Positions 1 to 11,499 are shown, counted from the stretch's first letter. The stretch: DNA of 64,000 nt from Solea solea (GCF_958295425.1 NC_081153.1:879613-943612); one strand, 5' to 3'. Made by a program: numbers and translations. Notes: generated by a model not told the origin, from the letters alone.

Positions 1-428
1 GTATCAGACCCAGAAAAGGTGGTATTATGTGTGTGTTATACTGGGGGCTGGGTTTTGGGGTCCAGTCCAGTTACATTTGAGTATCACAAGACAATTTGAA
101 CCCCATCATGTTTTCTGAACGCTCCGTCCACCATTTATTCTGTTCTGCTCTGACGTGGCTGCTCAGCTGATAACTTTTACTTCAGTGGATACGATGTGTT
201 CCAGTATCATCATTAACATAATAAAACTATAACAATGATGACGGGTGCAAGTATTAGATCACATAACAAGACCATGACCCAGAAAGTCCACTTTAATATC
301 CTTCACATTTCTTATACATAACAAAGCTCCTCACTAGAGTGTGTTGACCGCTCATGTCTGGTTACGTCTCAGGCTAAGATTTGAATTGTGTTTAGGTTCA
401 GGTTTAAAATGATATCTGTGCAGGTTCA

Positions 429-456
<28 letters not shown>
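429..456. repeat. (GT)n microsatellite
   Basis: An uninterrupted GT run, one of several in the tbxta upstream region. Confidence 0.95.
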
Positions 457-460
<4 letters not shown>

Positions 461-572
461 TCCCAGGCCTGACTCATCCACCTCAGTGTTTACTGATTTA
501 GGCCGACCGAGTCCTCTGGAAAATATGCACGGTTATAACTGTGTCTTTGTGAAGCACCAGACCTCTGTCATA

Positions 573-590
573 TTTCACACCCAGGTGTGT
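573..590 (+). promoter_or_regulatory. Near-palindromic T-box binding site (candidate)
   Basis: The bases read TTTCACACCCAGGTGTGT. The Brachyury palindrome selected in vitro has the core TCACACCTAGGTGTGA; the core here matches at 14 of 16 positions with both half-sites facing each other at the right spacing. It lies about 2.45 kb before the tbxta start codon. Brachyury autoregulation is established in fish, so a self-binding site is plausible. The right half runs into a short GT run, which could produce part of the match by chance. Confidence 0.5.
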
Positions 591-595
591 GTGTG

Positions 596-622
596 TGCTG
601 ATGCCACAATGAGGCATCAGCA
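596..622. repeat. Perfect 10-bp inverted repeat with 7-nt loop
   Basis: TGCTGATGCC at 596-605 is the exact reverse complement of GGCATCAGCA at 613-622. The loop holds ACAATG, a Sox-like core. It adjoins the T-box palindrome at 573-590. Confidence 0.8.
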
Positions 623-651
623 TTACTTAACCCTCAGCTCACCAGGCAGCG

Positions 652-754
652 CTGTGTGTGTCTGTGTGTGTGTGTGTATATATGTGTGCGTGTGTGTGTG
701 TGTGTGTATATGTGTGTGTCTGTGTGTGTGTGTATGTGTGTGTGTGTGTATATA

Positions 755-796
<42 letters not shown>

Positions 797-803
797 CGTG
801 TGA
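652..803. repeat. Compound (GT)n microsatellite
   Basis: About 150 bases of GT with interspersed TATA, C and GC interruptions. Valine/cysteine or threonine/histidine open frames over it are repeat translations, not genes. Confidence 0.95.
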
Positions 804-1249
804 GGGGAAAAGCTGGGAGAAACCTAAAGTGGTTTTCAAGCAAACTTCATATTTTCTCAGCAGACATTCGCTCACTGTGTGGGATGAAGAGGCTCCTCCT
901 TTGCCTCACCTGTCAATCAAATCTGAGGATATATGCATTTGAATAATTCTAATGTCAACACCTGATGGACACGTTACACTGTGAATGTTCAAGATCAGAT
1001 ATTCCTACAACAGTGGAGAATGTCATCAATACAATGTATGTATATTATTATATATATATGACCAATATGGACTTTTAGAATAACAATAACATGTATAACA
1101 ATATGCAGTATGCACATGAAATACCAGGATGAATGACACTGACGAGGACATAAGATCCATGTTATTGCATGTGAGACAAATATTGAAATATTTCTCTTTG
1201 TCTTTGAGAGGCTAACAGAGCCTCAACAGGCTGTGACAGCTGACGCAAC

Positions 1250-1250
<1 letters not shown>

Positions 1251-1296
<46 letters not shown>
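1251..1296. repeat. (CAA)n microsatellite
   Basis: About fifteen CAA units. The polycysteine frame on the opposite strand is an artefact of the repeat. Confidence 0.95.
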
Positions 1297-1297
<1 letters not shown>

Positions 1298-1767
1298 CAA
1301 CGTCAGGTTTACAGACACATGCACCAGGCAGTGTGTCAGATAACTGGCTGCTTTCATCAAAAAGAGAAGATGCTTCAGGATGGTGAAACACTCACATAAA
1401 GACGGAGTGATCGCTACGGTCACTAGTGACGATCACACATATTAAAGAGTGTGTATGTAAAGCCTAACACACCATGTTCTATTTGACAAGGTTAAGTTTG
1501 AAAGCTGTTGTTAGAGAATGAACTGAAATGTTTATTCTCTGCAGTAGAATGATGGAGACGGGATTATACTCATGAACAGCACCTGGAATATTGTAAGGAT
1601 CAGATAAATGTCGTCTGTCAGGTTAGTGACAGCCATGGATGTAAAGAGCTCAGTGAACACGTGACATTATGAGCACGATATTCACTGTGACGTCCAGACC
1701 AGTCAGTGTCCTATTACTTTATTATTAAAGGGGAAAAGGAAGGAGCTGCTCAATGATATGAAATGAA

Positions 1768-1775
1768 AGGTGTGA
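1768..1775 (+). promoter_or_regulatory. T-box half-site (candidate)
   Basis: The exact half-site AGGTGTGA lies about 1.27 kb before the tbxta start codon. An eight-base motif occurs by chance often, so this is suggestive only in combination with the palindromic site at 573-590. Confidence 0.3.
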
Positions 1776-2328
1776 CAGAACATTTATGGCCTTTGTCGAC
1801 CTGGAGGAAGTCGTGCAGTAAAGTGGAATCAGAGGAGACACGAAGGAGACATTTTTGTTTTCTTTTGTCTCCTTCAGGACATTCTCAGTTTTAGCTTTAA
1901 ATTAAGCTGTTCCTCAGAAATGAGGTTCTGCCTCATTACAACCAGGTTTTGGTCTCCATGAAGAGGTCAGTGTTTGTTGCAAGGTTGATTCATATGAAGT
2001 CATACTAACAAACATTAGTTAGCTGTTGCATGTATTTCTGGTGGAGTTTAGGTTTCTCAAAATGTAAACAAACAAACACATATAAACAAATACATATTGT
2101 GTATGTGATGTGTTGGTTTATTTTATGATTGTAATCTGTTAAAGCCTTTATTGTGAAAAGTACAAAGAAAACAGCTATAAACAAAATAAATCTTAATTAT
2201 GATTAACGACATATATGATTGACATTGTGATGAATATTGTAAAGATGTATTCACGTCATATTTTATAAAAACAGAATTTAACGACATTAGCGGCTTAAAT
2301 CTGCAACACTGCATCGTACACACCACGC

Positions 2329-2419
2329 TCTACATGAGTCTACATGAGTCTACGTGAGTCTACATGAGTGTACATGAGCCTACATGAGTGTACATGAGTC
2401 TACATGAGTCTACATGTAG
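2329..2419. repeat. 10-bp tandem repeat (TCTACATGAG)n
   Basis: About nine tandem copies of a decamer with consensus TCTACATGAG, some with TG or CC in place of TC. No coding meaning is apparent. Confidence 0.9.
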
Positions 2420-2489
2420 AATTGTTGGACTGTTCTCTGCACAGCTCACATGTGAATATGTGTCCTGAGAGGCAGACTGCAGGCCCATT

Positions 2490-2632
2490 ATGCAAATGTG
2501 GGACTCACTTGTGGGCTGTCCACACTTTGGCACAAGAACTGAGTGGAGTCGCCCTAATGGCCCACACTTAGTAAACACAAGCCCTCTGCCATGTGTATTA
2601 CACACAACAAAAGATTAGCACTATTTGCAAAT
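2490..2632 (+). promoter_or_regulatory. Pair of octamer (Oct/Pou) motifs upstream of tbxta
   Basis: An exact octamer ATGCAAAT lies at 2490-2497, directly preceded by CATT, which resembles part of a Sox-Oct composite. A palindromic ATTTGCAAAT lies at 2623-2632. Both fall 400-560 bases before the tbxta start codon. Pou5f and SoxB1 factors act on early mesendoderm genes; use of these particular sites is inference. Confidence 0.35.
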
Positions 2633-2861
2633 ATACAGCTGAGTTCAAAGGCCACAGTTCTCTTCCCTGCTTCCCTTCTTTTGTTTGGACACACAGTTTG
2701 AATGTGTGAGCGCATCAAATGCTGAACACTGCAAACAAAATGATTGAAAAACAAAATCCCGCACTGAAAACTCTGCAGCAAACACGTGACACAGCTGAAG
2801 TTAAATGAAACAAACAGCAGAGAGCGAGTTAGTGACGGTCAGTGTGGAGACACTCACTATC

Positions 2862-2891
2862 TGTGTGTGTGTGTGTGTGTATGTGTGTGTT
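2862..2891. repeat. (GT)n microsatellite near the tbxta promoter
   Basis: A GT run with one TA interruption, about 150 bases before the tbxta start codon. Confidence 0.95.
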
Positions 2892-3040
2892 TGGGCGCGC
2901 GCAAGCCACGCCCAGTATCTCCATGAGGTCCCTGGAGGCCCTTAAATGATGAGGCGTCGGGCTCCTTTAACAGATAACTGTCTCTGGGGTCGCGGACACA
3001 GTGAGCGCTGAACATCGGTCTCTGAACTCTTCGTGGAAAT

Positions 3041-5103
3041 ATGACTTCTTCTTCCAACCACGACCAGCGGCTGGAGCATCTCCTCAGCGCCGTAGAGAGC
3101 GAGTTCCAGAAGGGCAGCGAGAAGGGCGACCCGTCCGAGAGGGACATTAAACTGACGCTGGACGACGCAGACCTGTGGACCAAGTTTAAAGAGTTAACCA
3201 ACGAGATGATCGTCACTAAAACTGGAAGGTAAGTCCTGTTCCGAGGCCGCGCTGTTGCGCCCTGCGCGCAGGAGCCGCGCTTTTTACGCACGGCCGCGGC
3301 GCACACGTACACACCGCTGTCAAAGGCTTGTCCTGAGGCCTGCACGGTCGCACTCTTCATACAAACATGACCTCAATGACAGGCTCTTGTTTTCCAGGAG
3401 GATGTTCCCGGTGCTCAGGGCCAGCGTCACCGGCCTGGATCCAAACGCCATGTACTCGGTGCTGCTGGATTTTGTAGCCGCGGACAACAACCGGTGGAAG
3501 TACGTCAACGGGGAGTGGGTCCCCGGCGGCAAACCGGAACCCCAGAGCCCCAGTTGCGTCTACATCCATCCGGACTCCCCGAATTTCGGAGCCCACTGGA
3601 TGAAAGCGCCCGTTTCCTTCAGCAAAGTCAAGCTCTCCAATAAACTGAACGGGGGCGGACAGGTGGCTCATTCTTCTTGATATGATTTCCATCAGGCACA
3701 CAGTGTCTAACCTGAATATAAAGACATAATATCCGTTATTTCTTTCATTAATGCTGTTGTTTGTGTTCCACAAAGATCATGCTGAATTCGCTGCACAAAT
3801 ACGAGCCCAGGATACACATTGTGAAGGTCGGCGGGATCCAGAAGATGATCAGCAGTCAATCTTTCCCCGAAACACAGTTCATCGCTGTCACTGCTTACCA
3901 GAATGAAGAAGTGAGTGCTGTCCATAGAACAAATGCTGCTTTCTCTTGTCAAAGGATCGAAATGCTAACACAGCGTCTCATCCACAGATCACCGCTCTGA
4001 AGATAAAGCACAACCCGTTTGCTAAAGCTTTCCTGGATGCTAAAGAAAGGTATGAAGTGAAAAAGAAAGGTATGAAGTGAAATCTCAGTGGAACAGCTTG
4101 TTCTGTTAATGTTACAGCGACTGATGTTGTTTTTGTCTTTGTTCTGCAGGAGTGACCACAAAGACGTCCCCGACCACACTGCAGACGGTCAACAGTCCGG
4201 CTATTCTCAGCGTGAGTGTCACTTACTTCTACATTCGCTCTCTTTTTAAGATGAAGTCGTAGGAATAAAACAGCGAGTGTTTTTAGCTCATGTTTGGCAT
4301 GTGCACATATGCTCATTTAGTCTTTTAATTGTACAGTTGGAGGTTGGTTCCTCCCCGGCCAGAGTCCCATCTGCCCCAGCAGCAGCCCTCCTCAGTTCAG
4401 CGGCACTGCAGCTCACTCCTCGGGCTCCTACTGCGAGCGCTACCCTGGTCTGAGGAGCCACAGGACGGCTCCATACCCGAGCCCCTACCCTCACCGCACC
4501 TCCAGCACCAGTAAGACTTGCTCACCGCTCACACAATACTACAAATATCACATGATGGACATGAAGGTGCTAAAAAGTGTCATTTGGTCTGTGTCCCCTT
4601 TTTTAGACAACTACCTGGACAACAGCTCAGGTTCTCTGTCCACTCATGACAGCTGGTCTGCTCTTCAGATCCCAAACTCCACAGGCATGGGGACTTTGTC
4701 CCACACCACCAACTCCACCTCTAACTCCAGGTCAGCAGAGGTTAAACTGTGGTCGTCGTTGGCAAAAACCTGTTTGATGTTGTAAATTTATGGCTGTTGA
4801 TGTCAAACAATTTCATCAATCAAATTTTCTATTTCCTTCCACAGTCAGTACCCCAGCTTATGGTCAATGGCCAGCACCACCCTAACTCCTTCTGGCTCCG
4901 CCTCTGGCTCCATACCAGGAGGTTTGACCTCCCAGTTCCTGAGGGGCTCCTCCTACACGGGCCTGACCTCCTCACTGCCTGTCTCCTCACCTTCTTCCAT
5001 GTACGACCCCAGCTTAAGTGAAGTTGGGGTGGGGGAGGCCCAGTTTGAGAGCTCCATTGCCAGGCTCACTGCGTCCTGGGCGCCTGTGGCTCAGAGTTAC
5101 TGA
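3041..5103 (+). CDS. tbxta: Brachyury / No-tail T-box transcription factor, complete
   Basis: T-box activator of posterior mesoderm and notochord genes, acting in the nucleus. Coding exons are 3041-3228, 3398-3662, 3776-3910, 3988-4049, 4150-4211, 4337-4510, 4607-4730 and 4845-5103. All introns are GT-AG, phases agree, and the sum is 1269 nt (422 residues plus stop), close to the known fish length. The T-box spans roughly residues 40-220, with [35 protein letters not shown] and AVTAYQNEE recognisable. The Ser/Thr/Tyr-rich C-terminal half ends in [10 protein letters not shown], the fish No-tail ending. Start: the N-terminus with [23 protein letters not shown] matches tbxta rather than the divergent tbxtb. 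No frameshift or missing residue was seen. Introns are 75-295 bases long. The paralogue assignment rests on remembered similarity. Confidence 0.97.
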
Positions 5104-5126
5104 GCAGCGGAGACGTCACCTCTGAA

Positions 5127-5272
5127 GGTCTTCTCTGAAGGCTCAGTGGTCTTCTCTGAAGGCTCAGTGGTCTTCTCTGAAGGCTCAGTGGTCTTCTCTG
5201 AAGGCTCAGTGGTCTTCTCTGAAGGCTCAGCGGTCTTCTCTGAAGGCTCAGCGGTCTTCTCTGAAGGTTTTG
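5127..5272 (+). repeat. 21-bp minisatellite in the tbxta 3' UTR
   Basis: About seven tandem copies of a 21-mer (GGTCTTCTCTGAAGGCTCAGT) begin 24 bases after the tbxta stop codon; the last copies carry AGC for AGT. Because 21 is a multiple of three the array stays open in several frames, but it lies after the stop and is best read as untranslated. Confidence 0.9.
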
Positions 5273-5813
5273 GGGCAGGACTTGAAAATAAATGGGTCAT
5301 GGGAAAGACATGGAAAACTTACAAAGACCTGTTGGGACGTGTTCTGGCTCCTGATTGTGGAAAAGCAACGATTATTCATTCCAGAGCCACTATTTATGAA
5401 AGTGATGTGCAGAGACAATCATCTCCTTTTATGTTGGACAAATAATATTCAGCCTTCTCTTCTCTCAACATGCTTATTACACATGTACTTCTTCTGCCTC
5501 TACACAATACCCAGAAATACCCAGAAATCCAGATGTTTGTTGTTATAAACATGTGAAAAACTGTTCCTCTAACATAAATATGTATATGTGTGTATATAGA
5601 CTAAATTAACGCCACGTGTATTTCCATTTAAGCGTGTATTTTTCTTCCGGTTGAAATACAAATCTGAGACTGGACTGAGAGTCACAAGTGCCTTCTGTAT
5701 CCGGGCAGGTTTCTGTTGGATAAAAAAGACTTCCCTGCACAAACACATGTACAGATTCTATGTATTTGTATTTGAATTTGAACTCACTGTGAGTTGTATT
5801 TATGTCATTTAAT

Positions 5814-5935
5814 AATAAATTAAATATGTTTGTTTTCTCAAACTACTTTTTTCTTTCTTTCTAGTCTGGTTTCTGTCCAATAATTTGAAATAATGTTATA
5901 AAGAGTGAAAGAGGACATATTATGTGTATAATAAA
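5814..5935 (+). terminator. Candidate polyadenylation signals of tbxta
   Basis: AATAAA hexamers occur at 5814-5819 and 5930-5935, about 710 and 830 bases after the stop. Either could end the transcript. An earlier AATAAA near 5285 is also possible. Confidence 0.45.
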
Positions 5936-6424
5936 GTTCAATCACCTCTGAAATCAATGGTCAAAACAAGGGTTGAATGGTTTAATTCATAAGAAAGAGT
6001 GAAGTTGTGGCTCAAACTAAATGTTTAAGCTTTGTTTTAATCACATCGTTCACTCAGCTGCTGGGAATGAAAAATGAAAATAGAAGAGATGACAATGAAG
6101 AACACAGTTAAAACATGGCGAACACTTCAGATCTGCATATGAGCAACATCAAAGGCTTTTATTATAAGATTATTATAATTTTAGTGTTTCTACATAAAGC
6201 CACACACACATATGTGGTTCCATTTAATGACAATAATACATAAAACAACCCTGGTGATTTCAATTTACCATTTTATTCAAAAATGATGGACAGTTTTATA
6301 TTTAATACTGAATTTGTGTGTTTTTTTATGGGAAATCTCCACTGTTAATAAAAACTTGAATGAAAGTCCACGTGACACAAACAACAAGAGTAACATCAGT
6401 TATATTAGAATTAAATAGTCCGAG

Positions 6425-6800
6425 ATAATGGTCTATGATCATCTTCAAACAAACCACCCGACGATTCAAGCTGACTTAAGGAAGGGAAAATTCAACTCTT
6501 GCTCCAGCTCATACCTGAGGCCTGTGGCTTGGCCGTGCACTCAGGACTTCAGTGGTGTGATGTGCGTGTCAGGCCCACAGAGGCTGACGCTCCCTGAAGT
6601 GATGGAGTGTTCCTCACTGAGGTGCAAATGAAGGCTGCAGGGTCACGGGGCCATCGGCAAATAGTAATGAAGCAAAAATGTGAAGTGCAGCTGGGAGGGC
6701 CAAGCAGAGCAAAGGTCCTCCACTCTGCTGCCTCACGTCAATACAGTCGCTGTCTATGTTCGAACTGTTGAAATCAGATGTCACATGAGATAAAATGGTG
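6425..6800. promoter_or_regulatory. Candidate conserved non-coding block downstream of tbxta
   Basis: This block is more balanced in composition than its AT-rich surroundings, is free of simple repeats and carries a T-box half-site-like GGTGTGA near 6555. Notochord enhancers downstream of Brachyury are known in vertebrates. The call rests on texture and position only; conservation cannot be tested here. Confidence 0.25.
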
Positions 6801-6947
6801 CGTTTAAACCAAACCAATGTGTTTTCTTGTCACAGTAAAATACAAGTTTGAAATCATTTTAGAAAGGACGATTTTTGTTGGCATTAAATCATTATTGAAT
6901 AATCTACTCATTTATATAGGTAGGTTTGAATTACAGAATGAAATTGA

Positions 6948-6979
6948 CTTTATTTTATTATATATATAATAAAATAAAG
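6948..6979. repeat. Perfect 32-bp AT-rich palindrome
   Basis: The 16 bases at 6948-6963 are the exact reverse complement of 6964-6979, with no spacer. Only the outermost base pair is C-G. Such sequences can form cruciforms. Confidence 0.9.
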
Positions 6980-8965
6980 TTTATAGTATAAGTAGTTATA
7001 TATAATATAATATAATATAATATATATATAAAGGATATTGCTTTGAAATCAATTCATATTATGTAACTACAGGGCACAATGACAAATATACATATAATAA
7101 ATAAGTATGGTTATAAGAAATAGGAAATGGTGGTGATGTGAGTCAACATCCAACATGAGGGAGGAGAGGACACCATAGTGGTCTCAGAAGTGTGGCCCAT
7201 GGGTGTGCACTCTTGCTCGGCCTGACAGCTCAAATCTAAGCTATCCTGAGACCCTGCAACACATGTTTCAAATTCCTACCAAAGAATGGAAACAGACTTT
7301 CTGCAAAGGTGCTATTTTACATACATTACCTTAAATTCAAATATCTACTCACACGAAAAGGGAACAAAAGATGAAATACTATCATTTATGATGTTTATCT
7401 GAATCAGGACCAAGCAACAGACCACTGAGTAGCTTCACTGCCTCTGTTTCCACTTCATAGGCTCAAACCCCCTCTTATTATCTTATCTTATCAGACCTGA
7501 GTTGGAGAGTAAAACCAAGGATATGTTTGATTGCAGCTTTCCTGAGCTATGGAAGTTACAAGGGTTTTCACTGGCTTGCTTTCTTATCTGAATTGCATGT
7601 TGGTTACAGCAGTCACTGTTATGAACCACCTGTGAGAAGATGTTGACCTCCACCTGGTGACGCTAATGAACCCGTGGGGAACCTTTTCCCCATCAGGTTC
7701 CCTACCTGGAAAGATCCCACACAGAATGCCCCAAAATGACTCAAAATGCTGTGGAACATATGCCAGGACTGTGCGCTGTGCTGTGACATTACACCAAAAT
7801 ACAGAGAAGAAGACTTTTTACGTAGCCAGAATGAACCGAGCCAGGGGAAAGAGAGGGAAATAAGGTGTGTTTGTTTACGCTTCGTGACGTTTCTGTGTCA
7901 ATATTTAGCGACTTTACAGACCCCGGTAACATTTTCTTTATTTTTACAAAAGAAACGACAAATCTAGTGTCTTTCTGTCATAAACGTAGATACTTTTAAG
8001 AAGGAAATTGCAAAATTGCAAACTGTATGTGTGTTGTTGTCTCACGTTTTGTTCTGTTCCAGAGGTGAAAGTAACTTTACCTCATGGTAAATATGAGATC
8101 ACCACTTAATGATTATGCTCATGAAGTCTTTTCCAAAAGGAAACTCAAAGTTTAAATCTTTATTTTTGTTTTCATGACCAATGTTGCAACAATTAACACT
8201 GAAGTAGCAGAGTGCTGCCACAGTGTGTGTCTAACGTGTCTAATGTGCTAATACAAGGATTTCTTTCTTTCTCAGTCTTAATCGTACTCATTCTAATAAT
8301 AAAGACGATATAAAACGGAGCGAAAAGAACAAGATCTTTTTTATTATTTTCAGGAAATGTCGTCATCCACACAATTAAAATTCAGAACGCGCCCACAATT
8401 GTTGGACGGGCCGGATTCTGGCCAACTATCCTCTAGTGTGGGTCAGACTGAAGACGGACAAAAAGAGTCACTTTCAGAAGACGAGGTTGAGACCAGAGCC
8501 AAAGGTCAAGATGCTCCTCCCCCTACTGCAGCCACACTTTTACTTCCACTATAAAGACGAGGCTGGCAACACCACAAGGCCTCAGTGGCAATTGCCCTAA
8601 CATAAAGTAAATGGTGCTGTTGTATTTGCAAGTGCACTAGAACACATAGACAATGAAAGCATTTCCTTATTCCAGGTGTTTTTTTATCAAACTGGGTTTG
8701 TTTGAGTATATTCTACAATAGGAATGGTGAGTAAATGTATGTATTAACTGGCTCTAAAATGAGCTAAATAAATAAAGAGCTGGGCCTTTTTTTATTTTGG
8801 AAAAAAAAGAATAATTACTTATATAATTATTTTGTAAATGTGGGCAATAAGTTAGCAAAAGAAACTGACGAGCACGGAAACGGTTATGATCAAAGTAACA
8901 CTGTTACAGAAATGTAAGATCAGTCTTCATTAGTCCAACAATGGAAATAGAGTTTCTGTTGTGTA

Positions 8966-9009
<44 letters not shown>

Positions 9010-9082
9010 CACACACACACACGATTTAAGATCAGACATGATGCTCTGTTCGGAGCTGAGAGAGAGAGACACACACACACAA
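8966..9082. repeat. (CA)n microsatellite
   Basis: A CA run with one G interruption at about 9003, followed by a shorter (CA)n after a GA stretch. Confidence 0.95.
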
Positions 9083-9407
9083 AATAAAAAAAAAACGCTA
9101 AATCGATTAAAATAGATCTTGTATTAAATAATATGTAGATATGGATCTGTAAAACTAATGATCGTCCATGTAATACAAACCTGTTACTGCGGCGTGAGGC
9201 TTTACTCCCATTACTCTAATTGTTCTTTCAATAAGCTAAAAAAGCAGATTTCTTGCACTTGTCTGTGTGAAATAGTCACAGCTGGGAAATGGACTGGACC
9301 TCTGGACCTCCGGGACCGCAGGACATCAAGTGCAGACGCAGTCCCATCGAGTGGCACACAACTTTAATGTGCCAGTGGATAATGTGTTATTTTAGCTTGC
9401 CAAAAAG

Positions 9408-9480
9408 GTATAGAATAGAATAGAATAGAATAGAATAGAATAAGTCTTTATTGTCCACCAGGGTGGAACATTTTCTTTAG
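9408..9480 (-). mobile_element. LINE 3' tail with (TAGAA)n, minus orientation
   Basis: On the minus strand the sequence reads a CACCCTGGTGGACAATAAAG-type 3' end followed by TTCTA pentamers. This is the usual terminus of a short fish LINE insertion. The 5' limit is not visible. Confidence 0.55.
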
Positions 9481-10364
9481 TTTGCAGGTGTTACAGTTTA
9501 CACTAATTACACTTAATATTAGTGAAACATTGCTTTGCCGAAATGGATGATTAATCATTTTTTAAAAATCGATCAGTTTTAAAGTTTTTTTGTTTTTTTT
9601 CTAATAATTAATACAAGTGAATATTTTCTTTGCTCCATTTGAATTTTTTTTAATTAAAACAGAAAAGACATTTGAGAACATCATGATTTCCAGCTTTGTT
9701 AAACACTGATCGACATTTTTCAACATTTTAACTACATTTTATGGACAAAAGAATACTCGATTAATCGAGGAAATAGTCGACAGATATTATATATACAGTA
9801 TATTTCATTAAACACTGAAAAGACATCTCTAGCTGTGTTTCTTTGACAACCACTTTAACTTCAAGATGGGAACTGTGACACTGTGGCCATCTCTCCCAAG
9901 ATGAAAGACTCTGCGAGTCTCCAGTTTTTAACATGGTCACTCTCTTCTATGTACGCGTTATTTTTTAAACAACACAAAGTGAGCATATATCCTATAAATA
10001 TATCGTATACATAATTATTTTATTTATACTATTTATATTCAGTCCAGCCCTGAATTCTAGGGTGTTTATTACAAACTGTAAATGTATTTTCTGAATTCTA
10101 CTGTCAATCTCATGGACTGGACACATGTTCACACTGATTTACTTAAACACAGGTAAAAGCATTTATGATGCGTTCTACCTCAGTACTAAATGTAGCACTT
10201 GAATGTCACGTGGTCAGTTAAATAAAAAGTACATTAGTATAACTGCTTTGGCTTCTGTTGTTAATGTAAACACAAATATTCTCCATGTGCCAGTTGTGAG
10301 TAATCTTTATATAATTAACATTATTATAACCAACTTTTACGAGTATAAGGGTCACTTTAATGAA

Positions 10365-10436
10365 GTCACTTTGTATAAAAGCGTCTGCTAAATGACATGT
10401 AATATAATGTAATATAATGTAATATAGTGTAATATG
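10365..10436 (+). mobile_element. SINE/L2-type 3' tail
   Basis: TTTGTATAAAAGCGTCTGCT, then AAATGACATG and repeats of TAATATAATG. This is the familiar 3' tail shared by fish V-SINEs and L2 elements. The upstream body is not recognisable. Confidence 0.65.
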
Positions 10437-10439
10437 GTA

Positions 10440-10862
10440 AAGATGTTGTGTGCCCTCAAAGGAACAGGAAATACGTCACCTTAACGTTTTTAAACTACAT
10501 TTGAATGCAGATTACACACGGTCGTCACAGACTGTATACTGTGGAGCTCATTTATTTACATTTTCCATTGTTTTTATAATGTTTTTATAATTTCTTCTTC
10601 TTCTTCTTCTTCTTCTTCGTGCGTGGTCCTGGACTGTTCTCTGGACCTCATACAGGAAGTGAGTGAGAGAAGGATAAAATCCATCATGAACTCTAACTCC
10701 TCTCACCTGCTTCACGAAGCTGTGGCTGAAATGAGCATTTCCTTCATCTCTCTCTCTCTCTCTCTTAAGATGGTGTAAATAAAGAATGTAAATAGAAATT
10801 TCTATTTCTTTATTGTTCTTGTCTTTTTACTTTATCTTATTTTATACTTCATACTATACTAC
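10440..10862. other. Short intergenic stretch with TTC and TC repeats
   Basis: (TTC)n lies at about 10589-10618 and (TC)n at about 10749-10764. Nothing else was recognised. Confidence 0.6.
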
Positions 10863-11225
10863 ATATAGGGACACACGGTGGTGTAGTGGTTAGCACTCTC
10901 GCCTTGCAGCGAGAAGACCCGTGTTTGAGCCCCGGTTGGAACAAGGGCCTTTCTGCATGGAGTTTGCATGTTCGCCCCGTGTGTGCGTGGGTTCTCTCCG
11001 GGTTCTCCAGCTTCCTCCCACAGTCCAAAAACATGCAATGTGGGGATTAGGTAAATTGGAAACTCTAAATTGACCATAGGAGTGAATGGTTGTTTGTCTC
11101 TATCTGTGTGTGGCCCTGCGATGGACTGGCGAACTGTCCAGGGTGTACCCCGCCTATCGCCCCATGTAGCTGAGATTGGCACAGCGCAACCCTCTGGCAG
11201 AGGATAAAGTGGTAGATGATGACTG
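10863..11225 (+). mobile_element. tRNA-derived SINE, nearly full length
   Basis: The head GGTGGTGTAGTGGTTAGCAC resembles a Pol III A box and GTTTGAGCCCC a B box. The body carries GGAGTTTGCATGTTC and CCTGCGATGGACTGGCGAAC, followed by GAGGATAAAGTGGTAGATG. This is the common fish SINE whose tail also occurs truncated at 26082-26146 and, reversed, near 45672-45826. The family name is not certain. Confidence 0.85.
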
Positions 11226-11499
11226 ACTATGATTTATACTACATTTTTGTTCTTGCACTGCAAGTTTTTGAGTCGATTGAGTTGTATTGCCCTTGACAAC
11301 TGATATGCTCCTAGATTTGCTTTATCTTCATTCGGGCCAACTCAATGTTCTCTTGAAGCTGTCCCAGAAGTCGCCTAGTGCATGGCATGGTTGTGGGTGT
11401 GTGTAACAAACAGGACTGGACCCAGATGCAGGACGGTGGTAAGTTACAGTCTTTATTTAAACAAGGCATGCAGACAGGAACAAAGATCCTCAATTTGTC

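Larger units (their letters stand above)
1..3040. other. Non-coding region upstream of tbxta
   Basis: No exon-like open frame is seen here; open frames in the region are dinucleotide or trinucleotide repeat translations. The stretch holds several GT runs, a CAA run, a decamer array and a few candidate transcription-factor sites, each listed separately. As the 5' flank of a developmental regulator it probably contains promoter and enhancer sequence, which is inference from position. A weak TATA-like CTTAAAT is seen near 2940, about 100 bases before the start codon. Confidence 0.6.
5936..10360. other. Intergenic region downstream of tbxta
   Basis: No convincing exon was found. The region is AT-rich with scattered simple repeats. 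Short open frames such as 7746-7967 and 8357-8554 have neither recognisable domains nor clear splice context. Because tbxta flanks often hold enhancers, the GC-balanced block 6425-6800 is listed separately. Confidence 0.5.

Noticed and set aside
432..946. Val/Cys/Arg-rich open frames over the GT repeats
   Set aside because: Microsatellite translations.
3255..3680. 141-codon open frame in tbxta
   Set aside because: It reads intron 1 into exon 2; splice sites and the known protein show that the real exon starts at 3398.
8357..8554. 65-codon open frame with a preceding TTTTCAG
   Set aside because: It resembles an exon start but no partner exon or domain was found; not enough to call a gene.
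10863..10935. tRNA gene
   Set aside because: A-box and B-box resemblance belongs to the head of a SINE; the cloverleaf is not intact and the SINE body follows.
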